Shown here in pieces: positions 50,605 to 60,333 of a stretch of 64,000 nucleotides of DNA. Origin of the DNA: Nocardioides phosphati (lineage in GTDB: Bacteria; Actinomycetota; Actinomycetes; Propionibacteriales; Nocardioidaceae); assembly GCF_014646375.1 (NCBI RefSeq), contig NZ_BMNI01000005.1:1-64000 (forward strand), read 5' to 3'. The notes below the pieces were generated by a model, which was given only the letters and a program-made list of their open reading frames with translations, was not told where the DNA came from and ran no database searches. Every line of letters starts with the position of its first letter. Positions within the stretch are counted from its first letter, which is position 1. The position numbers were made by a program, and so were the translations under genes.

Positions 50605-51330
50605 TCAGCGGGCGAGCTCGTCGTCGAGGACGGGCATCAGCCGGTCGAAGTCGCCAGCCTGGCCGAGGCGGGCGAGCCAGTCGATCATCGTGCTCCGGTA
50701 GAGCGCCGAGGAGCGCACGAGGGTGGGCTCGACGTAGCCCGTGACCTCCAGCGCGATCACGCCGTGGAGGGAGGTGCAGACCCGCGCGTGGAGCCACGAG
50801 AGCTCCTCCGGCCACGGCTCCGCATCGGCGCGAACGACGTTCGCAGTCGCGCTCACCGCCGCGGGCGGGACGGGCGGAAGGGCCAGGTCGTGCTGCTGCC
50901 AGAGCGCATGCAGGAGCCGGCCGAGGAGGGCGTCGGAGAGCTCGCGCACGGGGGCGCCTCCGCTGCGCGGTCGGGCCAGCAGCATCCGGAACTCGTCGGG
51001 GCGCGCCAGCGCCCGGCGGCGCAGCCCGGTCCAGGCGGCGAGCCACCGTCCGGTGGCGTCGAAGGGCGGCAGGTGCTCGAGGTCGGCGCGGACGTCGGCG
51101 GCGAGACTCTCGTCGATCGCGGCCGCGACCAGGTCCCGCAGCTCGTCGAGGTTGGCGACGTAGCGGTAGAGCCCGGCCGGGCTGGCGCCCATCGCCGTCG
51201 CGACGCCGCGCAGGGTCAGCTCCTGCTGGTGCGCGAGGAGGGTGCGGGCGGCCCGCACGATCTCGTCGTACGTCGCGGCCCGGCGTCGCGCCTGCCGGGT
51301 CGGATGCGCGCTGCGGGCTCCCGTGGCCAT
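50605..51330 (-). CDS. TetR family regulator upstream of the surface cluster
   Basis: The 241 residues have a TetR-type helix-turn-helix: ATYDEIVRAARTLLAHQQEL, then LRGVATAMGASPAGLYRYVANLDELRDLV. The C-terminal domain (PPVPPAAVSATANVV, VCTSLHGVIALEVTGYVEP) resembles TetR_C domains of the WHG kind. I chose the ATG with AGGAGG 6 nt before it; an upstream ATG seven codons earlier overlaps that SD. It is parallel to the cluster and 258 bp upstream of its first structural gene, so it may control it. That gap has no other gene I can support. Confidence 0.85.
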   Translation of the reverse strand: MATGARSAHPTRQARRRAATYDEIVRAARTLLAHQQELTLRGVATAMGASPAGLYRYVANLDELRDLVAAAIDESLAADVRADLEHLPPFDATGRWLAAWTGLRRRALARPDEFRMLLARPRSGGAPVRELSDALLGRLLHALWQQHDLALPPVPPAAVSATANVVRADAEPWPEELSWLHARVCTSLHGVIALEVTGYVEPTLVRSSALYRSTMIDWLARLGQAGDFDRLMPVLDDELAR

Positions 51331-51593
51331 CGCGCCCCTCCTGCCCCGCATGCAGTGGTCTTCACGCTCAGGTGCGAACGGTGTTCGCACAGCGTCGCCC
51401 CGTTTGCTCCCTCCGCGGGCGGTCCGGTTTTCCGAGTACCCGGACCGCCCGCGTCGGTGCAACCCGGACCAGGCCCGGGCGCACGACGACGTTATCGATC
51501 CGTGTCCTTCGCGGGCGAGGGAGACACCTCCGGTTTGCGTCGACCATCCGCTTTGCGATGAAGGTCCATCAGCGGAGTGGCTCCCCGGCCGGG

Positions 51594-53117
51594 TCAGTCG
51601 TTGACGAGCACCCGGTAGCGCGCCGTGATCCGGAACGACCTGACGTCGTACCTCTTGCCGCGGTTGACCCGCATGTCCCACTGGACGCTGCGGTCGGTGT
51701 GCACCATGCCGGCGTACGACGAGCCGGTGTGCCACCCGACGGGCGACTGCGGGCTGGTGACGCCGATCCAGCGGCCGTCGCGGAGCCGGTAGGAAAGCTG
51801 CGCCCAGTCGGGTGGGCTCAGGTCGGGGGAGCCGCCGTAGACGTCGATCTGGACGCCGTCATGACGCGTCGCTGCCGGCACCAGTGCCCGATGGATCGTG
51901 CGGACCTTGCTCGCATCGAAGCCGTCGTGGCACTTCACGTTGGAGTACAGCCCGAGTGATCCCGCCCAGCCGTGGCGTGAGGGCGACCGGACGCGGGAGC
52001 AGTGCCCGACCTCCTGACGGACCCGGCTGTCGGCCGCCGTGACGACCTTGCGCCAGGTCCGGGCCTCGAGGTGCTTGCGGACGACGGTGATCGACGGCCC
52101 GTCGTACGCCGTCTCGCGCCCGTCGTCCGTGTAGACCGCGCGGGTGGCGTAGACGCCAGCGGGCATCCGGGTGCCGTCGGCGGCCCGTCCCGTCCAGATG
52201 AAGACCGTCGAGGCCGCAGTCTCGTAGGACCAGTCGAGCGTCCGGAGCAGCTGGGTGCGGTCGGCATTCCAGATCTCCAGCCGCGCCTCGATGCCGAGGT
52301 CCTCGTGGTAGCCCCACATCGGCGAGGTGCGGATCTCGACGGAGTCCCGGTAGCCGTCACGAGTCGGGTAGACGCGGGTGTCGGAGAGCGTCACCGCGGT
52401 GATCTTCGGCGGAGTGGGGTTCGTGACGACCTCGACGGTGAACTCCTGCGTGGTGGTGACCTGTCCCGGCCGCGGACCACGGACGTTCAGCCGCAGCCGG
52501 TGGACGCCGGGGCCCATGTACGTCGGCGAGAACCCCACGTCGTACGTCGCGGCGGGCTGCGGCAGCTCGACCTCTGTGTCGGGGAACTCGGCGAGCGTCC
52601 ACCCGTCGGCGTCGAGCCACTCGACGTACATGCGGAGGTGGCCGACGCGGTTCTCGGTGTTGCCGAGGGTGACGCGGATGCTGCTCTCGGGGTGCTCGGA
52701 GACCGCGATGGGCGACGCGTCCGCCGGCTCTGCCGCGACCGTCACCGGGCCGGCATCGGCCAGGGTCACGGTGCGCTCGTCGGCAGTCACGCAGTTGCCC
52801 CAGTCGGCGTCGCACTCCGTCAGCGTCAGCGTGGCCGTGCTGCCCGGCTCCAGGACGAGGGCGTAGGCCTGGAACGCGGTGGGCACGCCCGCGGTCGGGG
52901 TGTAGCCCCGCTGGTCCGAGACCCGGCCGTCGGGTCCGCGCAACTCGACGCGGGCCCGACCTGCCTCCGACGTGAAGGTGCCGCTGACCTGACCGTCCAC
53001 GCTCGTGTCGATCGTGGCGAACGTGCCGGTCGCTGCGTGGGCGGCCGTCAGCGGCAGGGTCGCACCGCCCAGAGCCAGGCCCACGGCACTGACGAGGTGG
53101 ATGAGGTGGCGACGCAT
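51594..53117 (-). CDS. secreted protein with FlgD-like Ig domain (507 aa)
   Basis: A signal peptide (LVSAVGLALGGATLPLTAAHA) is followed by beta-rich domains. One ends around YDVGFSPTYMGPGVHRLRLN, and one resembles the FlgD-type Ig fold (RLEIWNADRTQLLRTLDWS, then TVFIWTGRAADGTRMPAGVYATRAVYTDDGR), where the WTGRAADGTRMPAGVY block is typical. The last ~130 residues have several Cys and Trp. It has no anchor. The ATG has GGGGGAA upstream. It stands alone between the TetR gene (263 bp away) and the divergent PhzE-like gene. Surface or matrix role is inferred. Confidence 0.75.
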   Translation of the reverse strand: MRRHLIHLVSAVGLALGGATLPLTAAHAATGTFATIDTSVDGQVSGTFTSEAGRARVELRGPDGRVSDQRGYTPTAGVPTAFQAYALVLEPGSTATLTLTECDADWGNCVTADERTVTLADAGPVTVAAEPADASPIAVSEHPESSIRVTLGNTENRVGHLRMYVEWLDADGWTLAEFPDTEVELPQPAATYDVGFSPTYMGPGVHRLRLNVRGPRPGQVTTTQEFTVEVVTNPTPPKITAVTLSDTRVYPTRDGYRDSVEIRTSPMWGYHEDLGIEARLEIWNADRTQLLRTLDWSYETAASTVFIWTGRAADGTRMPAGVYATRAVYTDDGRETAYDGPSITVVRKHLEARTWRKVVTAADSRVRQEVGHCSRVRSPSRHGWAGSLGLYSNVKCHDGFDASKVRTIHRALVPAATRHDGVQIDVYGGSPDLSPPDWAQLSYRLRDGRWIGVTSPQSPVGWHTGSSYAGMVHTDRSVQWDMRVNRGKRYDVRSFRITARYRVLVND

Positions 53118-53275
53118 GGTTCCCCCGAGGACGTACGACGGGTGCCCCCGCGGCGTCCGTCGATGAATGGTAAGTCGGACTTGTTCCGATGCGCACCGCT
53201 TGGCCGGTCACGACCTGGTGACGACGTCGACTTCCAGCCGCCGGATATGCAGGAGCCGCGGAGGGTGCCCGTCGT

Positions 53276-53281
53276 TAGGCT
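53276..53281 (+). promoter_or_regulatory. -10 box TAGGCT for the leaderless PhzE-like gene
   Basis: TAGGCT is 6 nt before the ATG at 53288, with no SD between. Confidence 0.55.
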
Positions 53282-53287
53282 TCGCCC

Positions 53288-55204
53288 ATGACTTCCACGC
53301 CCGCTGCCCCCGCCTCCGCGCGCTCCGCGCTCGATGCGATCACGGGCCGCGAGGCGTGGGCGGCGATCCGGTTGCGCGACTCGGCGACGGTGACCCTCAT
53401 CGCCGGCGCGCGGGCCGAGGTGGAGTCGATCCTCGACATCCCGCTCGAGACGGGTGCGCCCGCGGCCGGCCGGCGCTTCGACCGGCTCGTCGCGATCCCG
53501 TTCCGCCAGGTCGCGGAGCGCGGCTTCGAGGCCCACGACGACGGCACGCCGCTGGTCGTCGTGACGATCGACAGCGAGACCGAGGTGCCGGTGGCCGACC
53601 TGCTCGCCGCGCTGCCCGACGTACCGGTGGAGTTCGAGGACCGGGGCGGCTTCGAGTCGTCCGACGAGGACTACGCGAAGGTCGTCGAGTCGATCATCCG
53701 CGACGAGATCGGCCAGGGCGAGGGCGCCAACCTCGTCGTCGGGCGCCACTTCCGCGCGCAGGTCGCCAACATGTCGACCGACGTCGCGCTCACCGTCTTC
53801 CGCCGCCTGCTCGAGCGCGAGCGCGGCGCCTACTGGACCTACGTCTTCTTCACCGGCGACCGTTACCTCGTCGGCGCCTCCCCGGAGCGCCACGTGTCGG
53901 TCACCGGCGGTGACGTCCGGATGAACCCGATCTCCGGCACCTTCCGCATCCCGCGCGACGAGTCCGTCGACCGCAAGGCCGCGCTCCTGGAGTTCCTCAA
54001 GGACGAGAAGGAGATCTACGAGCTCTTCATGGTCGTCGACGAAGAGCTGAAGATGATGTGCGACATCTGCAACGAGGGCGGCCAGGTGCTCGGCCCGTTC
54101 CTCAAGCCGATGACGCACCTCGTCCACACCGAGTACCTCCTGGCCGGCCGCTCGAGCCGCGACGTCCGCGAGATCCTCCGCGACACGATGTACGCCGCGA
54201 CCGTCACCGGCTCCCCGGTGGAGAACGCCTGCCGCCTGATCAAGAAGTACGAGACCGAGGGCCGCGAGTACTACGCCTCCGCGCTCGCGCTCATCGGTCG
54301 CGACGCGTCGGGTGAGGCCACGGTCGACAGCCCGATCATCATCCGCACCGCCGACGTCCGCGTCGACGGCCGGCTCAAGGTCACCGCGGGGGCGACGCTC
54401 GTGCGCGACTCCGACCCGGCGTACGAGGTGGCGGAGACGCACGCGAAGGCGGGCGGCATCCTGTCGGCGTTCGGCCTGGTGCCGGCGGCGCCCGCCGCGC
54501 CCGAGGGCTCCATCGCCTCGCTGGCCCAGGACGAGGACGTGCTCCTCGCGCTCGGCTCGCGCAACCAGCGGCTCTCGAAGTTCTGGCTGACCGACCAGGG
54601 CGGCTCGGCTCCCGATGTCGCGCTGCGCGGCAAGCGGGTGGCGATCCTCGACGGCGAGGACGACTTCGTCAACATGATCCGCCACGTCTTCGCGGTGATG
54701 GGCATGAGCTCCGACGTCGTCGAGTTCGAGGACTACGCGCCCGGCGTCTTCGACCCCTACGACCTGGTGATCGTCGGCCCCGGCCCCGGTGACCCCCGCG
54801 ACGGCGACCACCCGAAGATCGCGGCGTTCCGCGCGGCGACCGACGAGCTGATCGGGTCGGGGCAGCCCTTCCTCTCGATCTGCCTGGGCCACCAGACGCT
54901 CTGCGAGCGGCTGGGCATCGAGCTCGGCTACAAGGACATCGTCTTCCAGGGCACGCAGTCGCCGATCCCGTTCAACGGCCGCACCGAGCGGGTGGGCTTC
55001 TACAACACCTTCGTCGGCCGCGTCCGTCGCGACGGCTCGGGGCTGCCCGACGGCGTGACGGCGGAGTTCGACCCCGACACCGGCGACATCCACGTGGTGC
55101 GCGGAGCGACCTTCCGCGGCATCCAGTTCCACGCCGAGTCGATCCTCACCGAGCATGGCTTCGACATCATCCACGACCTCGTCTGCGAGCTCGTCCTCCC
55201 GTGA
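53288..55204 (+). CDS. fused chorismate-utilising synthase/amidotransferase, PhzE-like
   Basis: The 638-residue protein joins an anthranilate-synthase-type chorismate domain (about 1-420; ASPERHVSVTGGDVRMNPISGTFR, NEGGQVLGPFLKPMTHLVH) to a class I glutamine amidotransferase (about 440-638) with catalytic C532 (SICLGHQTLC), H615 and E617 (QFHAES). PhzE makes 2-amino-2-deoxyisochorismate and some fused TrpEG proteins make anthranilate; the sequence resembles PhzE and similar fused forms. No phzD, phzF or trp genes are adjacent. It heads an operon with pabA and pabB, overlapping pabA by GTGA. Confidence 0.85.
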   Translation: MTSTPAAPASARSALDAITGREAWAAIRLRDSATVTLIAGARAEVESILDIPLETGAPAAGRRFDRLVAIPFRQVAERGFEAHDDGTPLVVVTIDSETEVPVADLLAALPDVPVEFEDRGGFESSDEDYAKVVESIIRDEIGQGEGANLVVGRHFRAQVANMSTDVALTVFRRLLERERGAYWTYVFFTGDRYLVGASPERHVSVTGGDVRMNPISGTFRIPRDESVDRKAALLEFLKDEKEIYELFMVVDEELKMMCDICNEGGQVLGPFLKPMTHLVHTEYLLAGRSSRDVREILRDTMYAATVTGSPVENACRLIKKYETEGREYYASALALIGRDASGEATVDSPIIIRTADVRVDGRLKVTAGATLVRDSDPAYEVAETHAKAGGILSAFGLVPAAPAAPEGSIASLAQDEDVLLALGSRNQRLSKFWLTDQGGSAPDVALRGKRVAILDGEDDFVNMIRHVFAVMGMSSDVVEFEDYAPGVFDPYDLVIVGPGPGDPRDGDHPKIAAFRAATDELIGSGQPFLSICLGHQTLCERLGIELGYKDIVFQGTQSPIPFNGRTERVGFYNTFVGRVRRDGSGLPDGVTAEFDPDTGDIHVVRGATFRGIQFHAESILTEHGFDIIHDLVCELVLP

Positions 55205-55788
55205 ACGCCGGTGCTCCGCGCGTCGTGCTCGTGGACCACCACGACTCCTACACGTGGAACCTCGCGCACCTGATCGCCTCGGTGACCGGTGTGCTGCCCG
55301 ACGTGGCCTCGCATGATGCTGTGTCGCGAGACGACCTGGCGGGCTACACGCACCTCGTCCTCTCGCCGGGCCCGGGCTCGCCCCACGACCCGGCGTTCTT
55401 CTCGCTCGGGGCTGCGCTGATCCGCGAGGACGAGCGGCCGATCTTCGGTGTCTGCCTCGGCATGCAGGGCCTGGTCGCGGCGTACGGCGGCAGGGTCGAC
55501 CGCATCGCGCCGGCCCACGGCGAGCTGGCGTCGGTGACCCACGACGGCTCGGCGCTCTTCGCGGGGGTGCCGGTGCCGTTCACGGCCGTGCGCTACCACT
55601 CGCTGGCGGCACTCGAGGTGCCTGCCCAGCTCGAGGTCACCGCCACCTGCGAGGCGGCCGACGGCTCGTCCGTCGTGATGGGGGTCGCCCACCGGTGGAA
55701 GCCGCAGGTGGGTGTGCAGTTCCACCCGGAGTCGGTGCTGTCGGCCCATGGTGCGCAGCTGGTCGCCAACTTCCTGGAGCTCTCGTGA
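55201..55788 (+). CDS. pabA: aminodeoxychorismate synthase amidotransferase (PabA)
   Basis: This subunit supplies ammonia from glutamine. The 195 residues contain VDHHDSYTWNLAHLI, LSPGPGSPHD, the nucleophile Cys in FGVCLGMQG and the His-Glu pair in QFHPES, the full class I triad. The GTG start is set by GTGA overlap with the PhzE-like gene, and it overlaps pabB by GTGA in turn. It could in principle serve an anthranilate synthase too, as PabA/TrpG often do. Placement before pabB supports folate. Confidence 0.87.
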   Translation: MNAGAPRVVLVDHHDSYTWNLAHLIASVTGVLPDVASHDAVSRDDLAGYTHLVLSPGPGSPHDPAFFSLGAALIREDERPIFGVCLGMQGLVAAYGGRVDRIAPAHGELASVTHDGSALFAGVPVPFTAVRYHSLAALEVPAQLEVTATCEAADGSSVVMGVAHRWKPQVGVQFHPESVLSAHGAQLVANFLELS

Positions 55789-57026
55789 CGACGCCCGAGG
55801 AGCTCTTCCGCACCGTCGCCGCCTCCCACGACCGGGTCTTCTGGCTCGACGGCGGCGGCGCCCGCGCCTGGTCGTCGCGCCGCTCGGTGATCGGCTGGCT
55901 CGACGCCGACGACGTCTCGCTCACCTTCGACGCGGCGGCCGGCGAGGTCACCCGCCACACCGGCGCGTCGTCGGAGGTCGTGGGCGATGACATCTTCGCC
56001 GCGCTCGCTGCCGAGATCGAGGCGGGCGATCCCGACGACAGCTGGGTCGGCTACTTCGGCTACGCGTGCCGCACCGACCTGCCCGCGCGCCCGGCCGTGG
56101 GCGTGCCCGACGCGGTCTGGATGCGCACGCGTAACCTCCGCGCCTTCGAGCACGACCCGGACGCCCGTGCCGCGCGGAGTGCATCCCCGCGTGGTGCGCA
56201 GCCGGCGCCCGAGGTCCCTGCCGACTACGCCGCCGCCTTCGAGCGCGTCCAGGACGCGCTCCACGCCGGGCTCACCTACGAGCTCAACCTCACCTACCGC
56301 GAGGCGGTCGAGGCGGGCGTCGACCCCGTCACGGCGTACCTCCGGCTGCGGGCGAGCAACCCTGCGCCGTACGCCGGGTTCCTGCAGCACCGCGGCACCT
56401 GGCTGCTCTCGTCGAGCCCGGAGCGCTACGCGCTGGTCGACCGGCAGCGGGTGCTCGAGACGAAGCCGATCAAGGGCACGACCCCGCGCGGCGCGACGCC
56501 CGAGGAGGACGCGGCGCTGGCGGCCCACCTCGGGAGCGACCCGAAGTTCCGCGCCGAGAACCTGATGATCGCCGACCTGCTCCGCAACGACGTCGGCATG
56601 GTCTGCGAGGCCGGGTCGGTGGAGGTGCCGGCGCTGATGGAGGTCGAGTCCTACGCCTCCGTGCACCAGCTCGTCTCGACCGTCCGCGGGCGGCTGCGCG
56701 ACGGCGTCACGACGGTGGGTGCGCTGCGCGACCTCTTCCCGGCGGGCTCGATGACCGGCGCCCCGAAGCTCCAGACGATGCGGGTCACCGACGAGGTCGA
56801 GGCGACCCCACGCGGTGTGTACGCCGGTGCGTTCGGCTGGATCGCCGCCGACGGCCGCGCCGACCTGGGCGTCGTGATCCGCTCGCTGGTCGCGACCGCC
56901 GCCGGAGAGGGCTGGCGCTACGAGCTCGGCACCGGGGGTGGCATCACGGTGCAGTCCGACTGCGTCGAGGAGTACGCCGAGACCCGCTGGAAGGCGGAGC
57001 GCCTGCTCCGCGTGCTCGACGCCTGA
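55785..57026 (+). CDS. pabB: aminodeoxychorismate synthase component I (PabB)
   Basis: PabB converts chorismate and ammonia to 4-amino-4-deoxychorismate for folate. The 413-residue protein has DDSWVGYFGYACRTDLPA, ERVQDALHAGLTYELNLTYR, SSSPERYALVDRQRVLETKPIKGT, FRAENLMIADLLRNDVGMVC and LFPAGSMTGAPKLQTM. The KPIKGT block, in which the Lys that attacks chorismate in PabB is found, marks it as PabB rather than TrpE. GTG start overlaps pabA. No pabC lyase gene follows. Confidence 0.88.
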   Translation: MTTPEELFRTVAASHDRVFWLDGGGARAWSSRRSVIGWLDADDVSLTFDAAAGEVTRHTGASSEVVGDDIFAALAAEIEAGDPDDSWVGYFGYACRTDLPARPAVGVPDAVWMRTRNLRAFEHDPDARAARSASPRGAQPAPEVPADYAAAFERVQDALHAGLTYELNLTYREAVEAGVDPVTAYLRLRASNPAPYAGFLQHRGTWLLSSSPERYALVDRQRVLETKPIKGTTPRGATPEEDAALAAHLGSDPKFRAENLMIADLLRNDVGMVCEAGSVEVPALMEVESYASVHQLVSTVRGRLRDGVTTVGALRDLFPAGSMTGAPKLQTMRVTDEVEATPRGVYAGAFGWIAADGRADLGVVIRSLVATAAGEGWRYELGTGGGITVQSDCVEEYAETRWKAERLLRVLDA

Positions 57027-57048
57027 GCTGTCCGCCCCGCTGCGTCTG

Positions 57049-57106
57049 CTGATCGTGCAGCGGTTCGGGTCGTCCGGCGGCGCAGTCGGTGCCCGAACCA
57101 CTGCAC
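57049..57106. repeat. inverted-repeat element, copy A
   Basis: GTGCAGCGGTTCGGG (57055-57069) and CCCGAACCACTGCAC (57092-57106) pair at 14 of 15. The left 26 bp (57049-57074) are identical to copy B at 58099. It lies 20 bp after pabB. Confidence 0.75.
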
Positions 57107-57184
57107 GGGATGCGCTTTCGCGCGTGCGCACGGCCTGTGGAGAGCGGTTTGCCCAGGTCGCGGCAGGTCCGCAGAGTCAGGGAC

Positions 57185-58090
57185 GTGAGTGCATTCGACG
57201 ACCGCGTGCCGTTCGCCGTGGGCGATGCTCGAGCCGCGGGCATCACCCCCGGACTCCTCCGCGGGCCTCGCTACCGGCAGGTCCTGAGGGGTGTGCACGT
57301 GCGCGCGGACGTCGCGGACTGCGTCCAGGTGCGCGCCCGTGCCGCACTGCTGGTGCATCCGCCGTCGGCGTACGCCAGCCATGAGACGGCCGCCGAGCTG
57401 CTCGGCGTACCGGTCCCGCCGTCGTCGCTGACGCATGTCACCGTGTCCGCGCGCGCCGACCGTCGACCTCGCGACGGCCTCGCGGTCCACGTAGGCGGGG
57501 CCGGTGCGACGGCGGTGGTCGGAGGCGTGAGGGTGTCGTGCGGCACCACGCTGTTCCGGGAGCTCGCAGCACGCCTCGAGCTCGTCGACCTCGTGGTCGC
57601 TGCCGACCACCTCCTGGCGAGACGGTGGTGCACGCCAGCCCAGCTCGCCGCCACTGCACACGGGCTCAGGGGTGTCGCGCGCTCTGTCGCGGTCCGCGCG
57701 GCAGCCCTTGCGGACATGGGCAGTGAGTCGCCGACGGAGTCGCGGCTCCGGGTGCTGCTCGTCCTGGCAGGATTCCCGCCGCCGGTCGTCAACGGGGTCG
57801 TCAACGGCGGCGGGTACCGGCTCGACCTGAGCTGGCCCGCGCTACGGCTGGCGGTCGAGTACGACGGGCAGCACCATCGCGGCGACCTGGGCCAGTGGGG
57901 CCATGACCTCCAGCGACGGGAGTGGCTGGACACCAACGGATGGCGACTCGTGGTGGTCATCGCGACCGACCTGTTCCGGCGCCCGGACCGCGTGCTCGCG
58001 CGCGTCCAGGAGGCCTGGGCGTCCTGCGGGGGTACCCCGTTCGCGCCGTCGCAGGAGTGGCGCCGGCACTTTCGGGTGATCGGCTCGTGA
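57185..58090 (+). CDS. DUF559-like nuclease-fold protein between inverted repeats
   Basis: The 301-residue protein has an N-terminal part (ITPGLLRGPRYRQVLRGVHV, HETAAELLGVPVP) resembling AbiEi-type antitoxin N-termini, and a C-terminal PD-(D/E)XK-like core: SPTESRLRVLL, YRLDLSWPALRLAVEYDGQH and LDTNGWRLVVV. The D...EYDG pattern is the usual Vsr/DUF559 active site. Such genes are common in actinobacteria and their role is unknown; a link to phage defence is suspected but unproven. Copies A and B of an inverted repeat lie 78 bp before and 8 bp after it. The GTG start has AGGGA close upstream. Confidence 0.7.
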   Translation: MSAFDDRVPFAVGDARAAGITPGLLRGPRYRQVLRGVHVRADVADCVQVRARAALLVHPPSAYASHETAAELLGVPVPPSSLTHVTVSARADRRPRDGLAVHVGGAGATAVVGGVRVSCGTTLFRELAARLELVDLVVAADHLLARRWCTPAQLAATAHGLRGVARSVAVRAAALADMGSESPTESRLRVLLVLAGFPPPVVNGVVNGGGYRLDLSWPALRLAVEYDGQHHRGDLGQWGHDLQRREWLDTNGWRLVVVIATDLFRRPDRVLARVQEAWASCGGTPFAPSQEWRRHFRVIGS

Positions 58091-58098
58091 CCAAGGAA

Positions 58099-58157
58099 CT
58101 GATCGTGCAGCGGTTCGGGTCGTCTGCCGACTGCCGGCGGACCCGAACCGCTGCACG
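58099..58157. repeat. inverted-repeat element, copy B
   Basis: CGTGCAGCGGTTCGGGTC (58104-58121) pairs perfectly with 58140-58157. The left 26 bp match copy A exactly; the loop differs. It also separates the convergent DUF559-like and histidine-kinase genes, so it can act as a terminator. Confidence 0.8.
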
Positions 58158-58192
58158 GTCACCGGTGCGGGCCGCGCGTGACGGGGCTGCCG

Positions 58193-59562
58193 TCAGTCCG
58201 GCGAGACCTTGCCGGGGATCCGGAGGATCAGCTGCGCGCCGCCACCGGGCGCCTTGCCGGCCTCGACGCGACCGGAGTGCCGGAGCGCGATCTGGTGGAC
58301 GATCGAGAGGCCGAGGCCCGAGCCCGGCATGCCGCGCGACTCGGGCGAGCGCCAGAACCGGTCGAAGACGTGGGGCAGGTCCTCGTCGGAGATGCCCGGA
58401 CCCTCGTCGACGACGCGGAGCTGGCCGGCGGAGAGGGTGACCGTCACGGTGCCGCCGGCGGGCGACCACTTGGCGGCGTTGTCGAGCAGGTTCAGCACGG
58501 CCCGCTCGAGCGCAGCGGACTCACCCGTCACCCACCAGTGGTCGGCGTCCACCTGGAAGTGGACCTCCGGCGCGCGGCGCTTCACCCGCACCAGCGCGCG
58601 CTCGACGACCTCGGCCAGGTCGACCGGCTCGACGACGTGGGTCAGCGACTCCTCGCGGCCGAGCTCGACGAGGTCGCCGATCAGTGTGGTCAGCTCCTCG
58701 ATCTGGGCCTGCACGTCCTCGAGCAGCTCCTCGCGGGCGGCGGCGGGGATGTCGACCTCACCCGACGAGGCCTGGGCCAGCAGGTCGAGGTTCGTGCGGA
58801 GCGAGGTGAGCGGCGTACGGAGCTCGTGGCCGGCGTCCGCGACGAGCTGGCGCTGGCGGTCGCGGGAGGCGGCGAGCGCCGTCAGCATCTGGTTGAACGC
58901 CGAGGCGAGGCGCGCGATCTCGTCGTTGCCGCCGACCTCGATCGGGCGGAGGTCCTCGGTGCGGGCGATGTCCTCGGCGGCGCGGGTGAGGCGGCGTACG
59001 GGCCGCAGGCCGGAGCGGGCGACCGCCCAGCCGGCGAGGCCGGCGCCGATGACGCCGGCGCCACCGAGCAGCAGCATGACCAGGCCGAGCCGGCGGAGCA
59101 CGCGGTCCTGCGCGTCGAGCGACTGGACGAGCACGACGGCACGGCCCTGGTCGCCCTCGGTGGGCCAGGTGGCGGCGCGGTAGCGGTGGCCGTCCTGCGT
59201 GATCGTGCGGACGACGCTGGCGCGCTGACCCTCGGCGACGTCGAACTCCGGCTCGCCGAAGTTGGGTGACCCGCCGTAGTCGGCGGAGTAGACGAGGTGC
59301 TCGTCGGTCACGAGGAAGAGGCGGACGTCGGAGGCGCCGAGGAGCCAGGTGGGCACGTTGTACTTGGTGCCGCGCACCTCGACCTCGCGAACGGTCGTGG
59401 CCACGGCCTTGGCACGCGCGATGAGCGAGGCATCGAGCGAGGCCTGGGTCTGCAGCCGCACCGTCATGAAGGCCCCGAAGGCGACGAAGGCGATCGCGAT
59501 CGCCACCGCCATCGTGGTCAGCATGGTGACGCGGCTGGCGAGGCTGCGGCGGTACTGGAGGA

Positions 59563-59566
<4 letters not shown>
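58193..59566 (-). CDS. sensor histidine kinase, MprB-like
   Basis: The 457 residues have a membrane helix ([19 protein letters not shown]), an outer sensor of about 115 residues, a second helix (160-180), a HAMP linker, the phospho-accepting H247 ([16 protein letters not shown]) and an ATPase domain with N ([10 protein letters not shown]), G1 (DEGPGIS) and G2 (GSGLGLSIV) boxes. This resembles MprB/TcsA2-type envelope-stress kinases. Its start overlaps the response regulator stop (ATGA). Confidence 0.92.
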
Positions 59567-60270
<704 letters not shown>

Positions 60271-60333
60271 GGGGAAACAATGCCACTGCCTCCTGAAGTC
60301 GCGCTGAGAAGTCGCGCGACCCAGGCAGCGACC

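Noticed and set aside
57055..57106. tRNA T-arm, because of GGTTCGGG-type words
   Set aside because: The sequence is a plain inverted repeat with no acceptor, D or anticodon arms. No tRNA or rRNA gene was recognised anywhere in the window.
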